DNA of 64,000 nt from Paenibacillus timonensis (GCF_022427145.1 NZ_JAKSXN010000016.1:23799-87798), one strand, 5' to 3'; shown: positions 18,259-26,628, numbered from the stretch's first letter. The notes: generated by a model from the sequence alone, not told the origin. Program-made: numbers and translations.

Positions 18259-18906
18259 TTATTTTCCTACCGACAGCAAGAACCTCTCCAAGGCTCCCGT
18301 ATCCGTAATGCTATGGTTGCAGCCCTGGTTCTCCAGGCAGACATAATGCCCGTACATGGAGAAGTTATCCGGCGAAGCATTGGCGGATTTGGTTTTGACC
18401 GAGAAAAAAGCAAGCTCCTGATGCCGATTGCAGAACAAGCAATACCCTTTCTTGTTGGTCGGCGTTATCCGTCCTTCGATGCCGATAAACCGACCCTCAT
18501 GCGGATAGACGATAAACAGCTTGTTCGACGCGATATCCACCCAACTCAAGTACGTCACGTAACGAAAGTCGATGGAGGCGAGATCCGGTACTTTCAGTTT
18601 CTTATTTTTAGGGAATAGCTTCTCAATCTGCTTCGCCGTAATCGGCGGAAAAGGCTCCAGATATCCTTCTAATGCGCCAAGATACCTTTGGAAATCGTAA
18701 GCCGTCTCGAAGGAAGCGATTTGACCCAGCATCTGCTTCTGCTCCTCCGTCAGCATCGGAAAGGCCTCAACGATCTTCGTAACGGCACTAAACCTTACGG
18801 TCTCCAGAACGCTTCGATCCGCGACGGTACGCAGTGTTCTCTGAAGAAATTCCGCTTGTTTCTTGATCACGTTATACTGGTGGTTTCTAATAAATGGTGT
18901 ACTCAT
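18259..18906 (-). CDS. FusB/FusC-family EF-G-binding protein
   Basis: A 215-residue two-domain protein. The N-terminal half is helical. The C-terminal half holds a treble-clef-type zinc site: CLFCNRHQE (about residues 155-163) and CLENQGCNH (about 192-200) supply four cysteines with nearby histidines. This architecture and length fit the FusB/FusC family, which binds elongation factor G on the ribosome and releases it, giving fusidic acid resistance in staphylococci. Chromosomal homologues are common in Bacillota and may act in translation in general. A structured 5' region precedes the gene. Confidence 0.88.
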   Translation of the reverse strand: MSTPFIRNHQYNVIKKQAEFLQRTLRTVADRSVLETVRFSAVTKIVEAFPMLTEEQKQMLGQIASFETAYDFQRYLGALEGYLEPFPPITAKQIEKLFPKNKKLKVPDLASIDFRYVTYLSWVDIASNKLFIVYPHEGRFIGIEGRITPTNKKGYCLFCNRHQELAFFSVKTKSANASPDNFSMYGHYVCLENQGCNHSITDTGALERFLLSVGK

Positions 18907-18950
18907 AGCTTTCAGCCCCTTATTTGTGATGTACCCTCAAATCCATAAGG

Positions 18951-19048
18951 TGCAAAGCCTGTTATTAGAAACGATAAAGTTAAGTTTGGGCGATCGAATT
19001 CATCCTCTCGCACCCCACGCAAAGTATCGCCCTAGATCAGGCTTTGCA
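18951..19048 (-). promoter_or_regulatory. Structured leader of the FusB-like gene with nested inverted repeats
   Basis: On the minus strand TGCAAAGCCTG and CAGGCTTTGCA are a perfect 11-bp inverted repeat that encloses a second perfect pair, GGGCGAT and ATCGCCC. Between the inner arms lies a GAGAGG sequence and a 7-codon ORF (ATG at 19003, stop at 18980). The layout resembles leader-peptide attenuation as described for drug-responsive translation genes. No T-tract follows the hairpin, so translational rather than transcriptional control would be expected. Function is inferred. Confidence 0.5.
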
Positions 19049-19168
19049 TGAGGACTTCCTAGCAAATGAGCAATCGCGAATTGCCATCTGTAAAACCCCC
19101 AATTCCATTTTATAGGCAAAAGTATAACAGCAAGTTCGGAAAGCCGCAATTCTATTCCAAGTATCCTG

Positions 19169-19582
19169 CTAGATTCCCGCCGTGTTCTGCAAGACGATTC
19201 TCCAACCGTCCGGGTCGCATACGGTGATGCCCTGTTGCTTCCAATAGGGATTTTCAGGTTCGACTTCGGGGTAGCCCATGGAACTTAACCGCGCGACGAT
19301 TTCGTCTCTGGCGCTGCCATCCGGAATGTAGAAGACCAACAAATTGTCTTTGGAGGGAGGCAACACCGGAACGGCGTCCACATGCTGCGTAAACTCCAGG
19401 TGATAATTGACTCCCGGCAAACCAAACATCACCCCGTCATAACCTTCATGTTTTGCGAAGGAACCTACGATTTCCAGTCCAAGCCCTTTCGAATAGAACT
19501 CGATGATCTTATCCATCTGATGCGTCGGCCGTGCTACGCGAAACTGAACCGCCGGCATTTGCTCTGACCAAGGTTGATTCAT
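19169..19582 (-). CDS. VOC (glyoxalase-like) protein
   Basis: A 137-residue vicinal-oxygen-chelate fold protein. It has the two beta-alpha-beta modules expected: VQFRVARPTHQMDKIIEFYSKGLGLEIVG at the start and GITVCDPDGWRIVLQN at the end, the latter a typical last-strand motif. Members are small metal-dependent enzymes or binding proteins. Neither substrate nor metal can be named. It begins a minus-strand series of small unrelated enzymes. Confidence 0.85.
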   Translation of the reverse strand: MNQPWSEQMPAVQFRVARPTHQMDKIIEFYSKGLGLEIVGSFAKHEGYDGVMFGLPGVNYHLEFTQHVDAVPVLPPSKDNLLVFYIPDGSARDEIVARLSSMGYPEVEPENPYWKQQGITVCDPDGWRIVLQNTAGI

Positions 19583-19601
19583 CGGAAGCCCACCTCTCCT
19601 T

Positions 19602-20057
19602 TTACCATTTTTGGATATATCCCGCTTGTTTTAAAATCATATAGCTGTTGGAGTTCAAGTTGTCGATCGGCTCGTCCAGGGAGAAGTACCTTAATTCAAG
19701 GCCTTCATCATCGTTGATGGTCGGTGTGCCATGGACACGAACCGCCTCGTAAACGGCGATGGCATTATATACCTCATCCCCATGCGGGTACTTGTAGTAG
19801 AAATCTTCGCCGGACAAATTCGTGATGAATTTCAGCGCATCCGCTTGGAGCCCTGCCTCCTCAAAATGCTCACGGCGTGCGGTTTCCTCAAAGGTCTCTC
19901 CGAGTTCCATGGAACCGCCAAGCGTTCCCCAATCCCGACTATCCGTCCGTTTCTGAAGCAGCACTCGTCCTTCCGGATTCTTGACGATGACGCTCACCCC
20001 AACCATGATGATCGGCCTTGTGCCGACCAGTTTGCGAAGCTCCGAAATGTATCCCAT
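19602..20057 (-). CDS. Nudix hydrolase
   Basis: A 151-residue protein with a complete Nudix box, GGSMELGETFEETARREHFEEAGL (the GX5EX7REUXEEXGU pattern, about residues 48-70), that binds Mg2+ and cleaves nucleoside diphosphates linked to another moiety. The start ATG has AAGGGAGG upstream. It lies between the VOC and GNAT genes on the same strand. Its substrate is not visible. Confidence 0.92.
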   Translation of the reverse strand: MGYISELRKLVGTRPIIMVGVSVIVKNPEGRVLLQKRTDSRDWGTLGGSMELGETFEETARREHFEEAGLQADALKFITNLSGEDFYYKYPHGDEVYNAIAVYEAVRVHGTPTINDDEGLELRYFSLDEPIDNLNSNSYMILKQAGYIQKW

Positions 20058-20084
20058 GAAACAATCCTCCCTTAAGGCATGCCG

Positions 20085-20528
20085 TTACAGGTTCATAACG
20101 AACCCCGTTTTCTTCCCCTTTATAAATCCAGCGCTCTCATAAAATTCATGGACACCTTCGGTTCTGGAGCTCGTTAATAACATCAGCTTATAACAATTCT
20201 GCTCCATGGCCATTTCCTTGGCTTTTTCCAAAACCATTCGTCCAAATCCCATTCTTCTGTAGGCTCCATGCGTTACCACGTTTTCGATGAGCCCATAGGG
20301 CCGAGCATTTCTTGTTAGGTTCTTTACAATAATGAATACGCATGACGCGACAATTTCACCATTATGTTCTACAACCACGATGTTCATGTTGTTATCATGA
20401 AGGATCTCATTCCAATGCTGATCCAGTTTAGGACCTCTTTCTACTTCTGGATCATCCGGTATCAGAAATTTGTATAGAGCGAGAAGGTCCTCCAGTTCAT
20501 CCTTATAAATCAATCGGCATTCTGCCAT
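20085..20528 (-). CDS. GNAT-family N-acetyltransferase
   Basis: About 147 residues. The acetyl-CoA-binding motif appears as [20 protein letters not shown] (R-x-x-G-x-G/A form), followed by a conserved ending with a Tyr-containing SAGF motif. The start at 20528 (MAECRL) has GGAAGG upstream; an in-frame ATG 20 codons earlier adds an unlike, tryptophan-rich stretch and is unlikely. The acetyl acceptor is unknown. Confidence 0.9.
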   Translation of the reverse strand: MAECRLIYKDELEDLLALYKFLIPDDPEVERGPKLDQHWNEILHDNNMNIVVVEHNGEIVASCVFIIVKNLTRNARPYGLIENVVTHGAYRRMGFGRMVLEKAKEMAMEQNCYKLMLLTSSRTEGVHEFYESAGFIKGKKTGFVMNL

Positions 20529-20556
20529 CTTAGGGCACCTTCCTTCGGGACTATTT

Positions 20557-20757
20557 TCAGTCCACCAAGAGTCTCTTAAATACAACAATCACTTCTCTAG
20601 ATGTCCCCTGACCATAACTGGTATCGAAACAGGACACCACTTCCCAACCAGATTGGCCAAAATGATTTAATTCACTCTCAAACTCCGTCTCATCCACTTT
20701 CCCCCCCATAAATCCTCCGGTTTTCACCTTAATCGTTTTATACTCCCATTTCGTCAT
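20557..20757 (-). CDS. DUF4177-domain protein
   Basis: A 66-residue protein starting [15 protein letters not shown] with the conserved [13 protein letters not shown] core, which fits the short DUF4177 family. The ATG at 20757 has a strong GGGAGGAG upstream. No function is known for this family. It is in line with the GNAT gene downstream. Confidence 0.75.
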   Translation of the reverse strand: MTKWEYKTIKVKTGGFMGGKVDETEFESELNHFGQSGWEVVSCFDTSYGQGTSREVIVVFKRLLVD

Positions 20758-20821
20758 TGGATCTCCTCCCATACGGTTTCCTAGTTATTTTTACGGCTTA
20801 TATGATAGAGAACATGCTTGC

Positions 20822-21241
20822 TTAATGGACTATCTTTCTCAACAAGGAATTCTTCTCCGTCACCAACCAGGTTTTGGCATCCTCTGGATCCGCATAAAAA
20901 CGAATGTTCAAGTCTAGACCCGATTTTTTGATCTGCTTTTTCAGCCTCCAGGCATTCATGGGGGAAAGGCCCACGATAGACAATCTCTCTACATATAAGC
21001 TTATTCTGCTTAAATGATTGATCAATTCCTGAATCACTCGATCCGTTATGGAGGTCTTGTAAAAATCCACCCAAATCTTTAATTTCCGATGAACCCCGAT
21101 CATAAATTGTTCTTCCTCTTGAATGAGTCGAAATAGTCTTTCCTCATCTTTATACATGCTTCCATACTTCAGGCAATGGATCTCGCCCCCTTTGTAATAG
21201 TAGGGAAACATTGACCCTCCTGGAGATTTCACACTGATCAT
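20822..21241 (-). CDS. Uncharacterised protein, possibly STAS/SpoIIAA-like fold
   Basis: A 139-residue soluble protein. After a glycine-rich start it shows alternating strands and helices (LKIWVDFYKTSIT, RLSIVGLSP, LNIRFYADPEDAKTWLV) that recall SpoIIAA-like/STAS folds. The ATG follows an AGGGGAAGAA ribosome binding site. It sits in a run of small minus-strand genes and shows no membrane segment or catalytic motif. I do not recognise it more closely. Confidence 0.6.
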   Translation of the reverse strand: MISVKSPGGSMFPYYYKGGEIHCLKYGSMYKDEERLFRLIQEEEQFMIGVHRKLKIWVDFYKTSITDRVIQELINHLSRISLYVERLSIVGLSPMNAWRLKKQIKKSGLDLNIRFYADPEDAKTWLVTEKNSLLRKIVH

Positions 21242-21280
21242 TTCTTCCCCTCCCTAGCATGTGATGGCTCGCTTGCCGAT

Positions 21281-21703
21281 TTATTTCACGCGTTTCATCA
21301 TCGGATGATCTTCTTTGAGCTGCAGTAAATCCCACAGGTTGCCGAATAAATCCTTAAAAACTGCCACGATTCCATATTCCTGTTCCTTGGGTTCTCTAAC
21401 AAATTCAATCCCTTTTGAAACCATATCCTGATAATCTCGCCAGAAATCATCCGTGTTCAGAAACAGAAAAACCCTACCTCCGGCCTGATTTCCAATGAAC
21501 GGCTCTTGCTCCGGTTTCGAAGCCTTTGCGAGCAATATTGTCGTACCCACTGAGCCTGGCGGAGAAACGACTACCCATCGTTTATCCTGTTCCGGCTGAT
21601 AGGTATCCTCTACTAATGTAAAATGAAGTTTTTTCGTATAAAAATCTATGGCCTCGTCATAATCCTTAACCACAAGAGCGATATGGACGATCGACTGAAT
21701 CAT
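21281..21703 (-). CDS. VOC (glyoxalase-like) protein
   Basis: A 140-residue protein of the vicinal-oxygen-chelate fold: HIALVVKDYDEAIDFYTKKLHFTLVED at the N terminus and FKDLFGNLWDLLQL at the C terminus, the latter carrying the typical D-x-x-G-N-x-W/F-x-L pattern. Its ATG overlaps the stop of the signal peptidase gene (ATGA), so the two are coupled. The physiological substrate is unknown. Confidence 0.88.
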   Translation of the reverse strand: MIQSIVHIALVVKDYDEAIDFYTKKLHFTLVEDTYQPEQDKRWVVVSPPGSVGTTILLAKASKPEQEPFIGNQAGGRVFLFLNTDDFWRDYQDMVSKGIEFVREPKEQEYGIVAVFKDLFGNLWDLLQLKEDHPMMKRVK

Positions 21704-22170
21704 GGTCTTTTCTCCTCAATTCTATTCGTATTTGTCATTTTCATAACTGAAGTCACTTTCCCTATAATCTGCGATCTTTTTATGGGTCCATACGTTCTGC
21801 TGTCCAGGCTGTTATCAAGATTATCTCCGATGACATAGAACTCATCTTTCTGTAGGGTAATATCAGTGTCTTTCCCGATTTGAGCTTCCGATTGGTATCG
21901 CTCCTTGCCGTTAACCCTGATTTGAGTTCCCACCGTTTCGATATGGTCTCCTTCAATCCCGATGACACGTTTGCAGAATGATTTATCGTCTTGCTCAAAA
22001 ATAATAATGTCATCTTTACCAATACGATCATTCAATTCCGTGTTTACCATCACCCGATCTCCGTGATTTATCGTCGGGCTCATGGATGGACCATCGATAA
22101 TAAAGGTTTTCTCTGTTGGATTCCCAAAGAGTACGGTAAGTAAGATAAGAAGTGCGGATATTGCGTTCAC
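21700..22170 (-). CDS. Signal peptidase I
   Basis: A 156-residue type I signal peptidase that removes signal peptides on the outer face of the membrane. An N-terminal membrane anchor (about residues 3-16) is followed by the catalytic serine box GPSMSPTI (Ser about 29), the lysine box CKRVIGIEGD (Lys about 68) and the GDNLDNSLDSRTYGPI box. The start is GTG at 22170 with AGGAGA upstream. It is shorter than LepB and similar to Bacillus SipS/T types. It is coupled to a VOC gene, which is an odd partner. Confidence 0.93.
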   Translation of the reverse strand: MNAISALLILLTVLFGNPTEKTFIIDGPSMSPTINHGDRVMVNTELNDRIGKDDIIIFEQDDKSFCKRVIGIEGDHIETVGTQIRVNGKERYQSEAQIGKDTDITLQKDEFYVIGDNLDNSLDSRTYGPIKRSQIIGKVTSVMKMTNTNRIEEKRP

Positions 22171-22226
22171 TTATTTGTCTCCTTTCCTATTACGTTCACG
22201 ACTAGAGGTTATTCAGTTGCGAGCTA

Positions 22227-22466
22227 TCAAACGCCGTAAAATCCTAGTATGATCTTGAAGTTGCTTTTACTTTTAGCCTGAACCTTTACTCCTTCTCTGA
22301 GATCAAGAATCAAAACTCTCCTTCTTATCCAAACTCTTAAATAAACTGATTTTAATTTAAATGGTTTTACGATACCTTTCATTTCGGTCTCGGTTCCATC
22401 TTCGTGTTCTATCTCTGTTCTAATTAGCCACGTGTTACCAATCCCAATCTCAATATACTTCTTCAA
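22227..22466 (-). CDS. DUF3977-like protein
   Basis: About 79 residues beginning LKKYIEIGIGNTWLIRTE and continuing with EDGTETEMKG, a pattern that fits the small DUF3977 family. The TTG at 22466 is preferred because CGAGG lies five bases before it and family members start at this point; an upstream ATG at 22511 would add 15 residues unlike the family. A truncated second copy of this gene start is found at about 57155-57190. Function unknown. Confidence 0.6.
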   Translation of the reverse strand: MKKYIEIGIGNTWLIRTEIEHEDGTETEMKGIVKPFKLKSVYLRVWIRRRVLILDLREGVKVQAKSKSNFKIILGFYGV

Positions 22467-22526
22467 GGAAACCTCGGTCAGAATCTTCTCTCCCTTTCGT
22501 GAGTGTTGCATCGCGCTTAAGCTTTT

Positions 22527-22985
22527 TCAATCAAATGTACTTTCAAAGTAAGGACCCTCAGGACCACGAATATAGTTATGAATAAGCTTTCTCATTGGTT
22601 CGGGAAGTAAATTGTGACGATCCATCTCATTTACGGGGATCCAATAAAAATCTAGATGACTCTCTTTCGATTCGGGATTCGTTCCAAGATCTAAATACTC
22701 TAGTTTAGTAGCAAACACATGATTGATTTCTTGATGATACACGCCTCCGTCTTCGTAGCTAGCTTCAACCGCTCCAAGATAAGCGCCAACCTCACTGGTT
22801 AAACCAAGTTCTTCATTGATTTCCCTGTACAAGGTGGTCTTTATGCTCTCATGAAATTCAACATGTCCTCCGGGTAAAAATGTGTTATCCATTCCCTTAC
22901 AATGAGCAACTAAGAGATGGAAATCCTTGATGATAACTCCTCGAGCCAGCACATGATATTTTGCTATCGGAGTTTTTTCTTGCAT
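22527..22985 (-). CDS. Nudix hydrolase
   Basis: A 152-residue protein with the Nudix box GGHVEFHESIKTTLYREINEELGL (about residues 38-61) and a C-terminal YFESTF tail. It probably cleaves a nucleotide-like diphosphate with Mg2+. ATG at 22985 is preceded by GGAGGGAAGG; a TTG one codon before is possible. It lies between the DUF3977 gene and a gene remnant. Confidence 0.92.
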   Translation of the reverse strand: MQEKTPIAKYHVLARGVIIKDFHLLVAHCKGMDNTFLPGGHVEFHESIKTTLYREINEELGLTSEVGAYLGAVEASYEDGGVYHQEINHVFATKLEYLDLGTNPESKESHLDFYWIPVNEMDRHNLLPEPMRKLIHNYIRGPEGPYFESTFD

Positions 22986-23037
22986 CAACCTTCCCTCCTT
23001 GATTCCTCAAAATTACTGTTTCATCCCCGCAATCACG

Positions 23038-23157
23038 TTATTGGGTTCTTTTCATTCTGTCCTCAAGCCTTTTAATTTCATAATTAGCTTCCTTTACCAA
23101 ACACTTCAGCGAGACTCCTGCAATGAACGAAGAAACAGAAATCACAAAACAAACGAT
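23038..23157 (-). pseudogene. Remnant of a two-span membrane protein gene
   Basis: The minus strand encodes about 39 residues ending VKEANYEIKRLEDRMKRTQ, homologous to the C-terminal part of the intact 92-residue membrane protein at 57238-57516 (VCFVISVSSLIAG through KRLEERM). The N-terminal half is absent. It marks the left block as a decayed copy of the segment at 57-60 kb. Confidence 0.75.
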
Positions 23158-23199
23158 TTCATGTTTCTGATTCTTCCAAATTGCCTTTGTATACACAAA

Positions 23200-23240
23200 A
23201 CGCCCCAGCCCAAGATAGCTCTTATCTTAGGTTAGGGCGT
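23200..23240 (-). repeat. Dispersed hairpin repeat, copy 1
   Basis: ACGCCC...TAAGATA and TATCTT...GGGGCGT form a long imperfect hairpin around GAGC; on the minus strand TTTTG follows. Near-identical hairpins with conserved flanks (TTCCATGATTATACATCTG) occur at 57994-58033 and 60579-60619. It may act as a terminator, or be a REP/MITE-like element. Apart from this hairpin, the 23038-23157 remnant and the esterase promoter, the space from 22986 to 23469 shows nothing else. Confidence 0.7.
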
Positions 23241-23426
23241 TTGTCGTCTGAGCATCTTCCATGATTATACATCTGTTCGCCAAGTGGCGGAAGGACCCTG
23301 CAGCATATATATCTTGCTTACAACTTATCCTATAATCTCATATTCCAACGTCATCGTGTCGATCGTCCAACTTCTTAAATCATTTTTAGCAATTTGACTA
23401 TTGCCTAAGCATGTACTAAGCTAAAC

Positions 23427-23444
23427 ATAGTCTAATTAGACTAT
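23427..23444. promoter_or_regulatory. 18-bp palindrome, likely PadR operator
   Basis: ATAGTCTAATTAGACTAT is a perfect palindrome about 25 bases before the esterase start codon and near the expected transcription start of a TTGACT promoter (23394-23399, weak TAAGCT -10). It is conserved base for base in the second copy of the operon at 58127. Autoregulation by the operon's PadR protein is inferred. Confidence 0.5.
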
Positions 23445-23469
23445 AGTAGTGATGTGAAGGAGTTAGCTG

Positions 23470-24315
23470 ATGATGAAATCATTTTTAATGTTAGGTCAGT
23501 CGAATATGGCGGGCCGTGGATTTTTGCATGAAGTCGATCCGATCTATAATGAAAAAATAAAAATGCTGCGTAACGGACAGTGGCAGATGATGACAGAGCC
23601 GATCAATTATGACCGTCCCGTTTCGGGCGTAAGCTTGGCGGCGTCTTTTGCCGATGCCTGGTCGATAGCCCATCCCGAGGAGGAAATTGGGTTGATTCCT
23701 TGTGCGGAAGGCGGCAGCTCTTTAAATGACTGGCATCCGGAAGGCATCCTGTTTCAACATGCTTTGTCCGAAGCCCGCTTCGCCCTGCGGTCCAGTCAAA
23801 TCTGTGGAATCCTATGGCACCAGGGGGAAAGCGACAGTTATGGTTCGCTGCATGAAACGTATTACAAGAAAATCGCTTTGATCATCGAGACCCTGAGACA
23901 CGAATTGAATCTAAAGGATGAAGTGCCGCTGATCCTTGGTGGACTAGGTGATTTCCTGGGGAAAACCGGTTTTGGACAGCACGCGACAGAATATCGTCAG
24001 GTCAATGAACAATTGCAGCGCTACGCCAATGAACACCCGAATTGTTATTTTGTCACGGCGGCAGATCTGACCGCGAATGCGGATGGCATTCATATCAACG
24101 CGGTTTCGCAGCGCAAATTCGGCTACCGTTATTTCGAGGCTTTCTCTAACAAGTGTCATGTCCTGGGGCCCCTCCCGGAGGAGGAGCAGTCGCTGAACGT
24201 GAAGCGCGACTACTCAAAAACGGAACAGATTTATCTTCATAGCATGGATTTGGCTTTGGGCAAAATCACGTACTCGGAATTCGAGGCGCAGATGGCGAAG
24301 GTGATGTCGCCTTGA
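23470..24315 (+). CDS. Sialate O-acetylesterase-domain protein, copy 1
   Basis: A 281-residue SGNH-type esterase. Block I is MLGQSNMAGRG with the nucleophile Ser at about residue 11; GILWHQGESDS (about 117) is the family-specific middle block; and ADGIHINAVSQRKFGYRYF near residue 200 carries the catalytic Asp/His pair. There is no signal peptide, so it acts inside the cell, probably on O-acetylated sugars or similar esters. A 281-residue paralogue with few changes lies at 58170. The stop codon overlaps the TTG start of the PadR gene, so the two form one operon. Confidence 0.88.
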   Translation: MMKSFLMLGQSNMAGRGFLHEVDPIYNEKIKMLRNGQWQMMTEPINYDRPVSGVSLAASFADAWSIAHPEEEIGLIPCAEGGSSLNDWHPEGILFQHALSEARFALRSSQICGILWHQGESDSYGSLHETYYKKIALIIETLRHELNLKDEVPLILGGLGDFLGKTGFGQHATEYRQVNEQLQRYANEHPNCYFVTAADLTANADGIHINAVSQRKFGYRYFEAFSNKCHVLGPLPEEEQSLNVKRDYSKTEQIYLHSMDLALGKITYSEFEAQMAKVMSP

Positions 24316-24854
24316 TCCCCTTACTCATTCTTGGCTTACTGATCCAAAACCCCGGCGCCCACGGCTACGAGCTATTGGCCTTCATGGAACAACGCCATTA
24401 CAAGTACATTGTCAACTTCACGAAAGGCTCGTTTTATTACAATCTGCAGCAGTTGGAAGAGAAGGGTTGGATTGAACAGATCCAACAGGGATCTTCAACC
24501 CACGGACGCGAAACCCGGAACTTCAAAATAACCGAATCCGGAAGGATTGAATTCGAGAAATTAATGGTCAAATACGGCACCCAATCGGAGTATGTGAACC
24601 TGCAATTTTATGGAGCGCTGCTTTTTGCAGATGAATATGACCAGAGCAAGTTGCTGGAACTAATCCAATCGCAAATCGATCAGACGAAATCCCGAATTGC
24701 TCTCCTTGATGAATACCTGTCCAACGCGCAGGAGGTTCCCGGCACAATCGACTACTACCGCCGCATGAACGAAAATTCCCGATCCCATCACTTGGTGAAC
24801 TTAGCGTGGTTTGAACAATTAAAAGCCGAAATAGAAGGAACCCCAGGGGCATAG
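24312..24854 (+). CDS. PadR-family transcriptional regulator, copy 1
   Basis: A 180-residue repressor. The N-terminal winged helix has the PadR pattern LILGLLIQNPGAHGYELLAFMEQRHYKYIVNFTKGSFYYNLQQLEEKGWIE (about residues 4-54) and the C-terminal half is a dimerisation helix region. Translation starts at TTG, which overlaps the esterase stop (TTGA), with GAAGGTGA upstream. Together with the palindrome before the operon it probably autoregulates the pair. Confidence 0.9.
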   Translation: MIPLLILGLLIQNPGAHGYELLAFMEQRHYKYIVNFTKGSFYYNLQQLEEKGWIEQIQQGSSTHGRETRNFKITESGRIEFEKLMVKYGTQSEYVNLQFYGALLFADEYDQSKLLELIQSQIDQTKSRIALLDEYLSNAQEVPGTIDYYRRMNENSRSHHLVNLAWFEQLKAEIEGTPGA

Positions 24855-24887
24855 GTCACATTGATCTGAGCCTCTAGGGTTAGCTTT

Positions 24888-24942
24888 ATTGCTTATTTCG
24901 TCTTCATATTCTTTTTTCAAAATGCTCATATAGATCGTGTCT
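24888..24942 (-). pseudogene. C-terminal remnant of a GNAT gene
   Basis: The minus strand retains the last codons (DTIYMSILKKEYE) of a GNAT gene whose full copy is at 59586-60137. Everything upstream has been deleted, so the neighbouring RidA gene now abuts the stub. Confidence 0.75.
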
Positions 24943-24973
24943 GATAGATTGCTACTGTCTAAGGCTGGGTCAT

Positions 24974-25363
24974 TCATATCTGAACGATGGCTTGCACTTC
25001 AATTTCAACTAGTAAGTCGGGATCAATTAAGGCTTTAACCTCAACCATTGTGGCAACCGGCCGAATATCCTTGAAATACTCTCCATGGGCTTTTCCGATC
25101 TCCTCCCACTTCGAAATATCCGTTACAAACATTCGAGTCCTCACCACGTTTTCCATCCCTGCTTCAAGCTTTATTAAAGCTTCCTCGATTGTCATTAAAG
25201 CTTGTTTCGTTTGTAGATATGCATCACCTTTACCTATGATTAAGTTGTCTTTCATTGCAGTCGTCCCGGCGACTTCTATGACATTACCAATTCTGATTGC
25301 TCTACAATATCCCACTACGGGCTCCCATGGAGAGCCGGTGGATACGCTTATTCTTTCTGTCAT
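24974..25363 (-). CDS. RidA/YjgF-family protein, copy 1
   Basis: A 129-residue RidA-fold protein that forms trimers and hydrolyses reactive enamine or imine intermediates in the best-known members. Family motifs include PWEPVVGYCRAIRIGNVIEVAGTTA, GDAYLQTKQAL and VRTRMFVTDIS. The start at 25363 has AAAGGGAGAGG upstream. A nearly identical paralogue is at 60165. The region just upstream is cut by an insertion element, so its native promoter may be lost. Confidence 0.9.
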   Translation of the reverse strand: MTERISVSTGSPWEPVVGYCRAIRIGNVIEVAGTTAMKDNLIIGKGDAYLQTKQALMTIEEALIKLEAGMENVVRTRMFVTDISKWEEIGKAHGEYFKDIRPVATMVEVKALIDPDLLVEIEVQAIVQI

Positions 25364-25453
25364 AAGTTCCTCTCCCTTTACAAAAAACACCCCAACCCTA
25401 GATTGAAGTGCACCCCTTAGAATGGACATTGGAAAAACCCCTAGGAACTGAAA

Positions 25454-25732
25454 ATGGAAGCGATCTGCCTTCACATTGAGGATAAGTGGACGTATCGGCA
25501 GATCAATGAACATTTGGGGATACAAGATAAGGATCGGATGAAGGTGTGGATTCCGCAATATAGGGAGAAAGGGCAGTTTGCCCTCTTAGATCAAAGGGGA
25601 AGACGGAAGAACTACATAGATCAAGATCGGTATGTACAACAATTAGAACGGGAGAACCGAATGCTAAAAAAGTGTTTAGAAATCTGGATGCGGGAGGTGC
25701 AGAGGAAAGGTATGTACTCATTCGTGAGTTAG
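25454..25732 (+). CDS. IS3-family transposase OrfA
   Basis: A 92-residue OrfA with a helix-turn-helix (YRQINEHLGIQDKDRMKVWI) and a C-terminal leucine-zipper-like helix. It is shorter than the typical IS150 OrfA. The A AAA AAG heptamer at 25666-25672 lies in the zero frame as CTA AAA AAG, the standard site for producing the OrfAB fusion. Confidence 0.8.
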   Translation: MEAICLHIEDKWTYRQINEHLGIQDKDRMKVWIPQYREKGQFALLDQRGRRKNYIDQDRYVQQLERENRMLKKCLEIWMREVQRKGMYSFVS

Positions 25733-26556
25733 CGGATGGCTCCAATTTTCGCTATCTCTGCGAGTTATTCAACGTTTCTCGTAGCGGATATTATGCCTAC
25801 CTGAACCGAATGGACATGGATCGGGATCAGGCCTCCAAAGAGCTAGTGAAGATCGTATATGACCGGTATGAGGGCAAATACGGGTACAGGCAAATTCAAC
25901 TCTTCTTACTCCAAGACCATCACGTATGGTGGAATCACAAGAAAGTATTGCGACTTATGAAAGCCTTGGGATTATACTCTATGATTCGGCGTAAGCATCG
26001 TTGCAACTATGCCTCATCCCTTCAAGGCCGCGTTGCGGAGAACATCTTAAAGCGCGATTTCAACGCCCAAGCGCCTAACCAAAAATGGGTGACGGATATT
26101 ACCCAGTTTCGAGTCTTGGATACATGGATGTACCTCTCCGTGATTAAGGATCTATTCAACAATGAGATCGTTGCCTACCACATGAGCTTACGCAACGACA
26201 ACTAGCTCGTCCTGGAGACGTTTGCTAAAGCCTTTGAAAAGACGAAAGACGTGACTGGATTGATCGTTCACAGCGATCAAGGCTTCCAGTACACGTCCTA
26301 CGCTTACCATGACATGCTGCAACAGGTTGGCGCCCAAATCAGCATGTCGCGGAGAGGCAATTGTTTGGACAACGCCTCGATGGAGAGCTACTTCTCGCAT
26401 CTCAAAACGGAAGGGCTCTATCCCTATGATATCCGAACTATGAGCGAGGCACAAAGGCGAATTGAAGAATACATTCATTTCTATAACCATAACCGACCGC
26501 AACGAAAGCTAAATAAGCTGCCGCCAGTACAATACCGGCGACAGCTTGCAGCCTAG
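25672..26556 (+). pseudogene. IS3-family transposase OrfB, nonsense mutation
   Basis: The frame encodes the DDE integrase domain: first Asp in WVTDITQF, second in HSDQGFQY and Glu in NASMESYFSH. An in-frame TAG at 26203-26205 interrupts the domain between the first and second Asp; CAG (Gln) would repair it. The reading frame then continues unchanged to 26556. The truncated product lacks two of three catalytic residues. Confidence 0.9.
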
Positions 26557-26600
26557 GTGTTTTTACTATGTCCACAAAATGGGGTCTTGACCAACTACAT

Positions 26601-26628
26601 CACCCGCATAGCGGGTGGTTTTCTGTTT
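26601..26628 (+). terminator. Terminator after the insertion sequence
   Basis: CACCCGC and GCGGGTG form a 7-bp stem with an ATA loop, followed on the plus strand by GTTTTCTGTTTC, a few bases after the IS right end. Confidence 0.7.

Larger units (their letters stand above)
23392..24942 (+). repeat. Long direct repeat, left copy
   Basis: From ATTTGACTA at 23392 the sequence matches 58092 onward almost base for base, in the same orientation and with a constant offset of 34,700 bp, through the esterase and PadR genes to about 24854. Weaker similarity with a one-base indel continues to about 24942. The pair brackets the EPS and lasso loci. Confidence 0.95.
25404..26593 (+). mobile_element. IS3-family (IS150-like) insertion sequence, inactive
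   Basis: The left end TGAAGTGCACCCC...GGACA and the right end TGTCC...GGGGT...CCA form imperfect terminal inverted repeats of about 25 bp. Inside lie orfA and orfB, with an A AAA AAG slippery site at 25666-25672 for the -1 frameshift used by this family. No target duplication is seen, and the flanks do not rejoin: the hairpin repeat upstream of the RidA gene is broken at 25403 and its other half is missing after 26593. The element is disabled by a stop codon in orfB. Confidence 0.85.
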
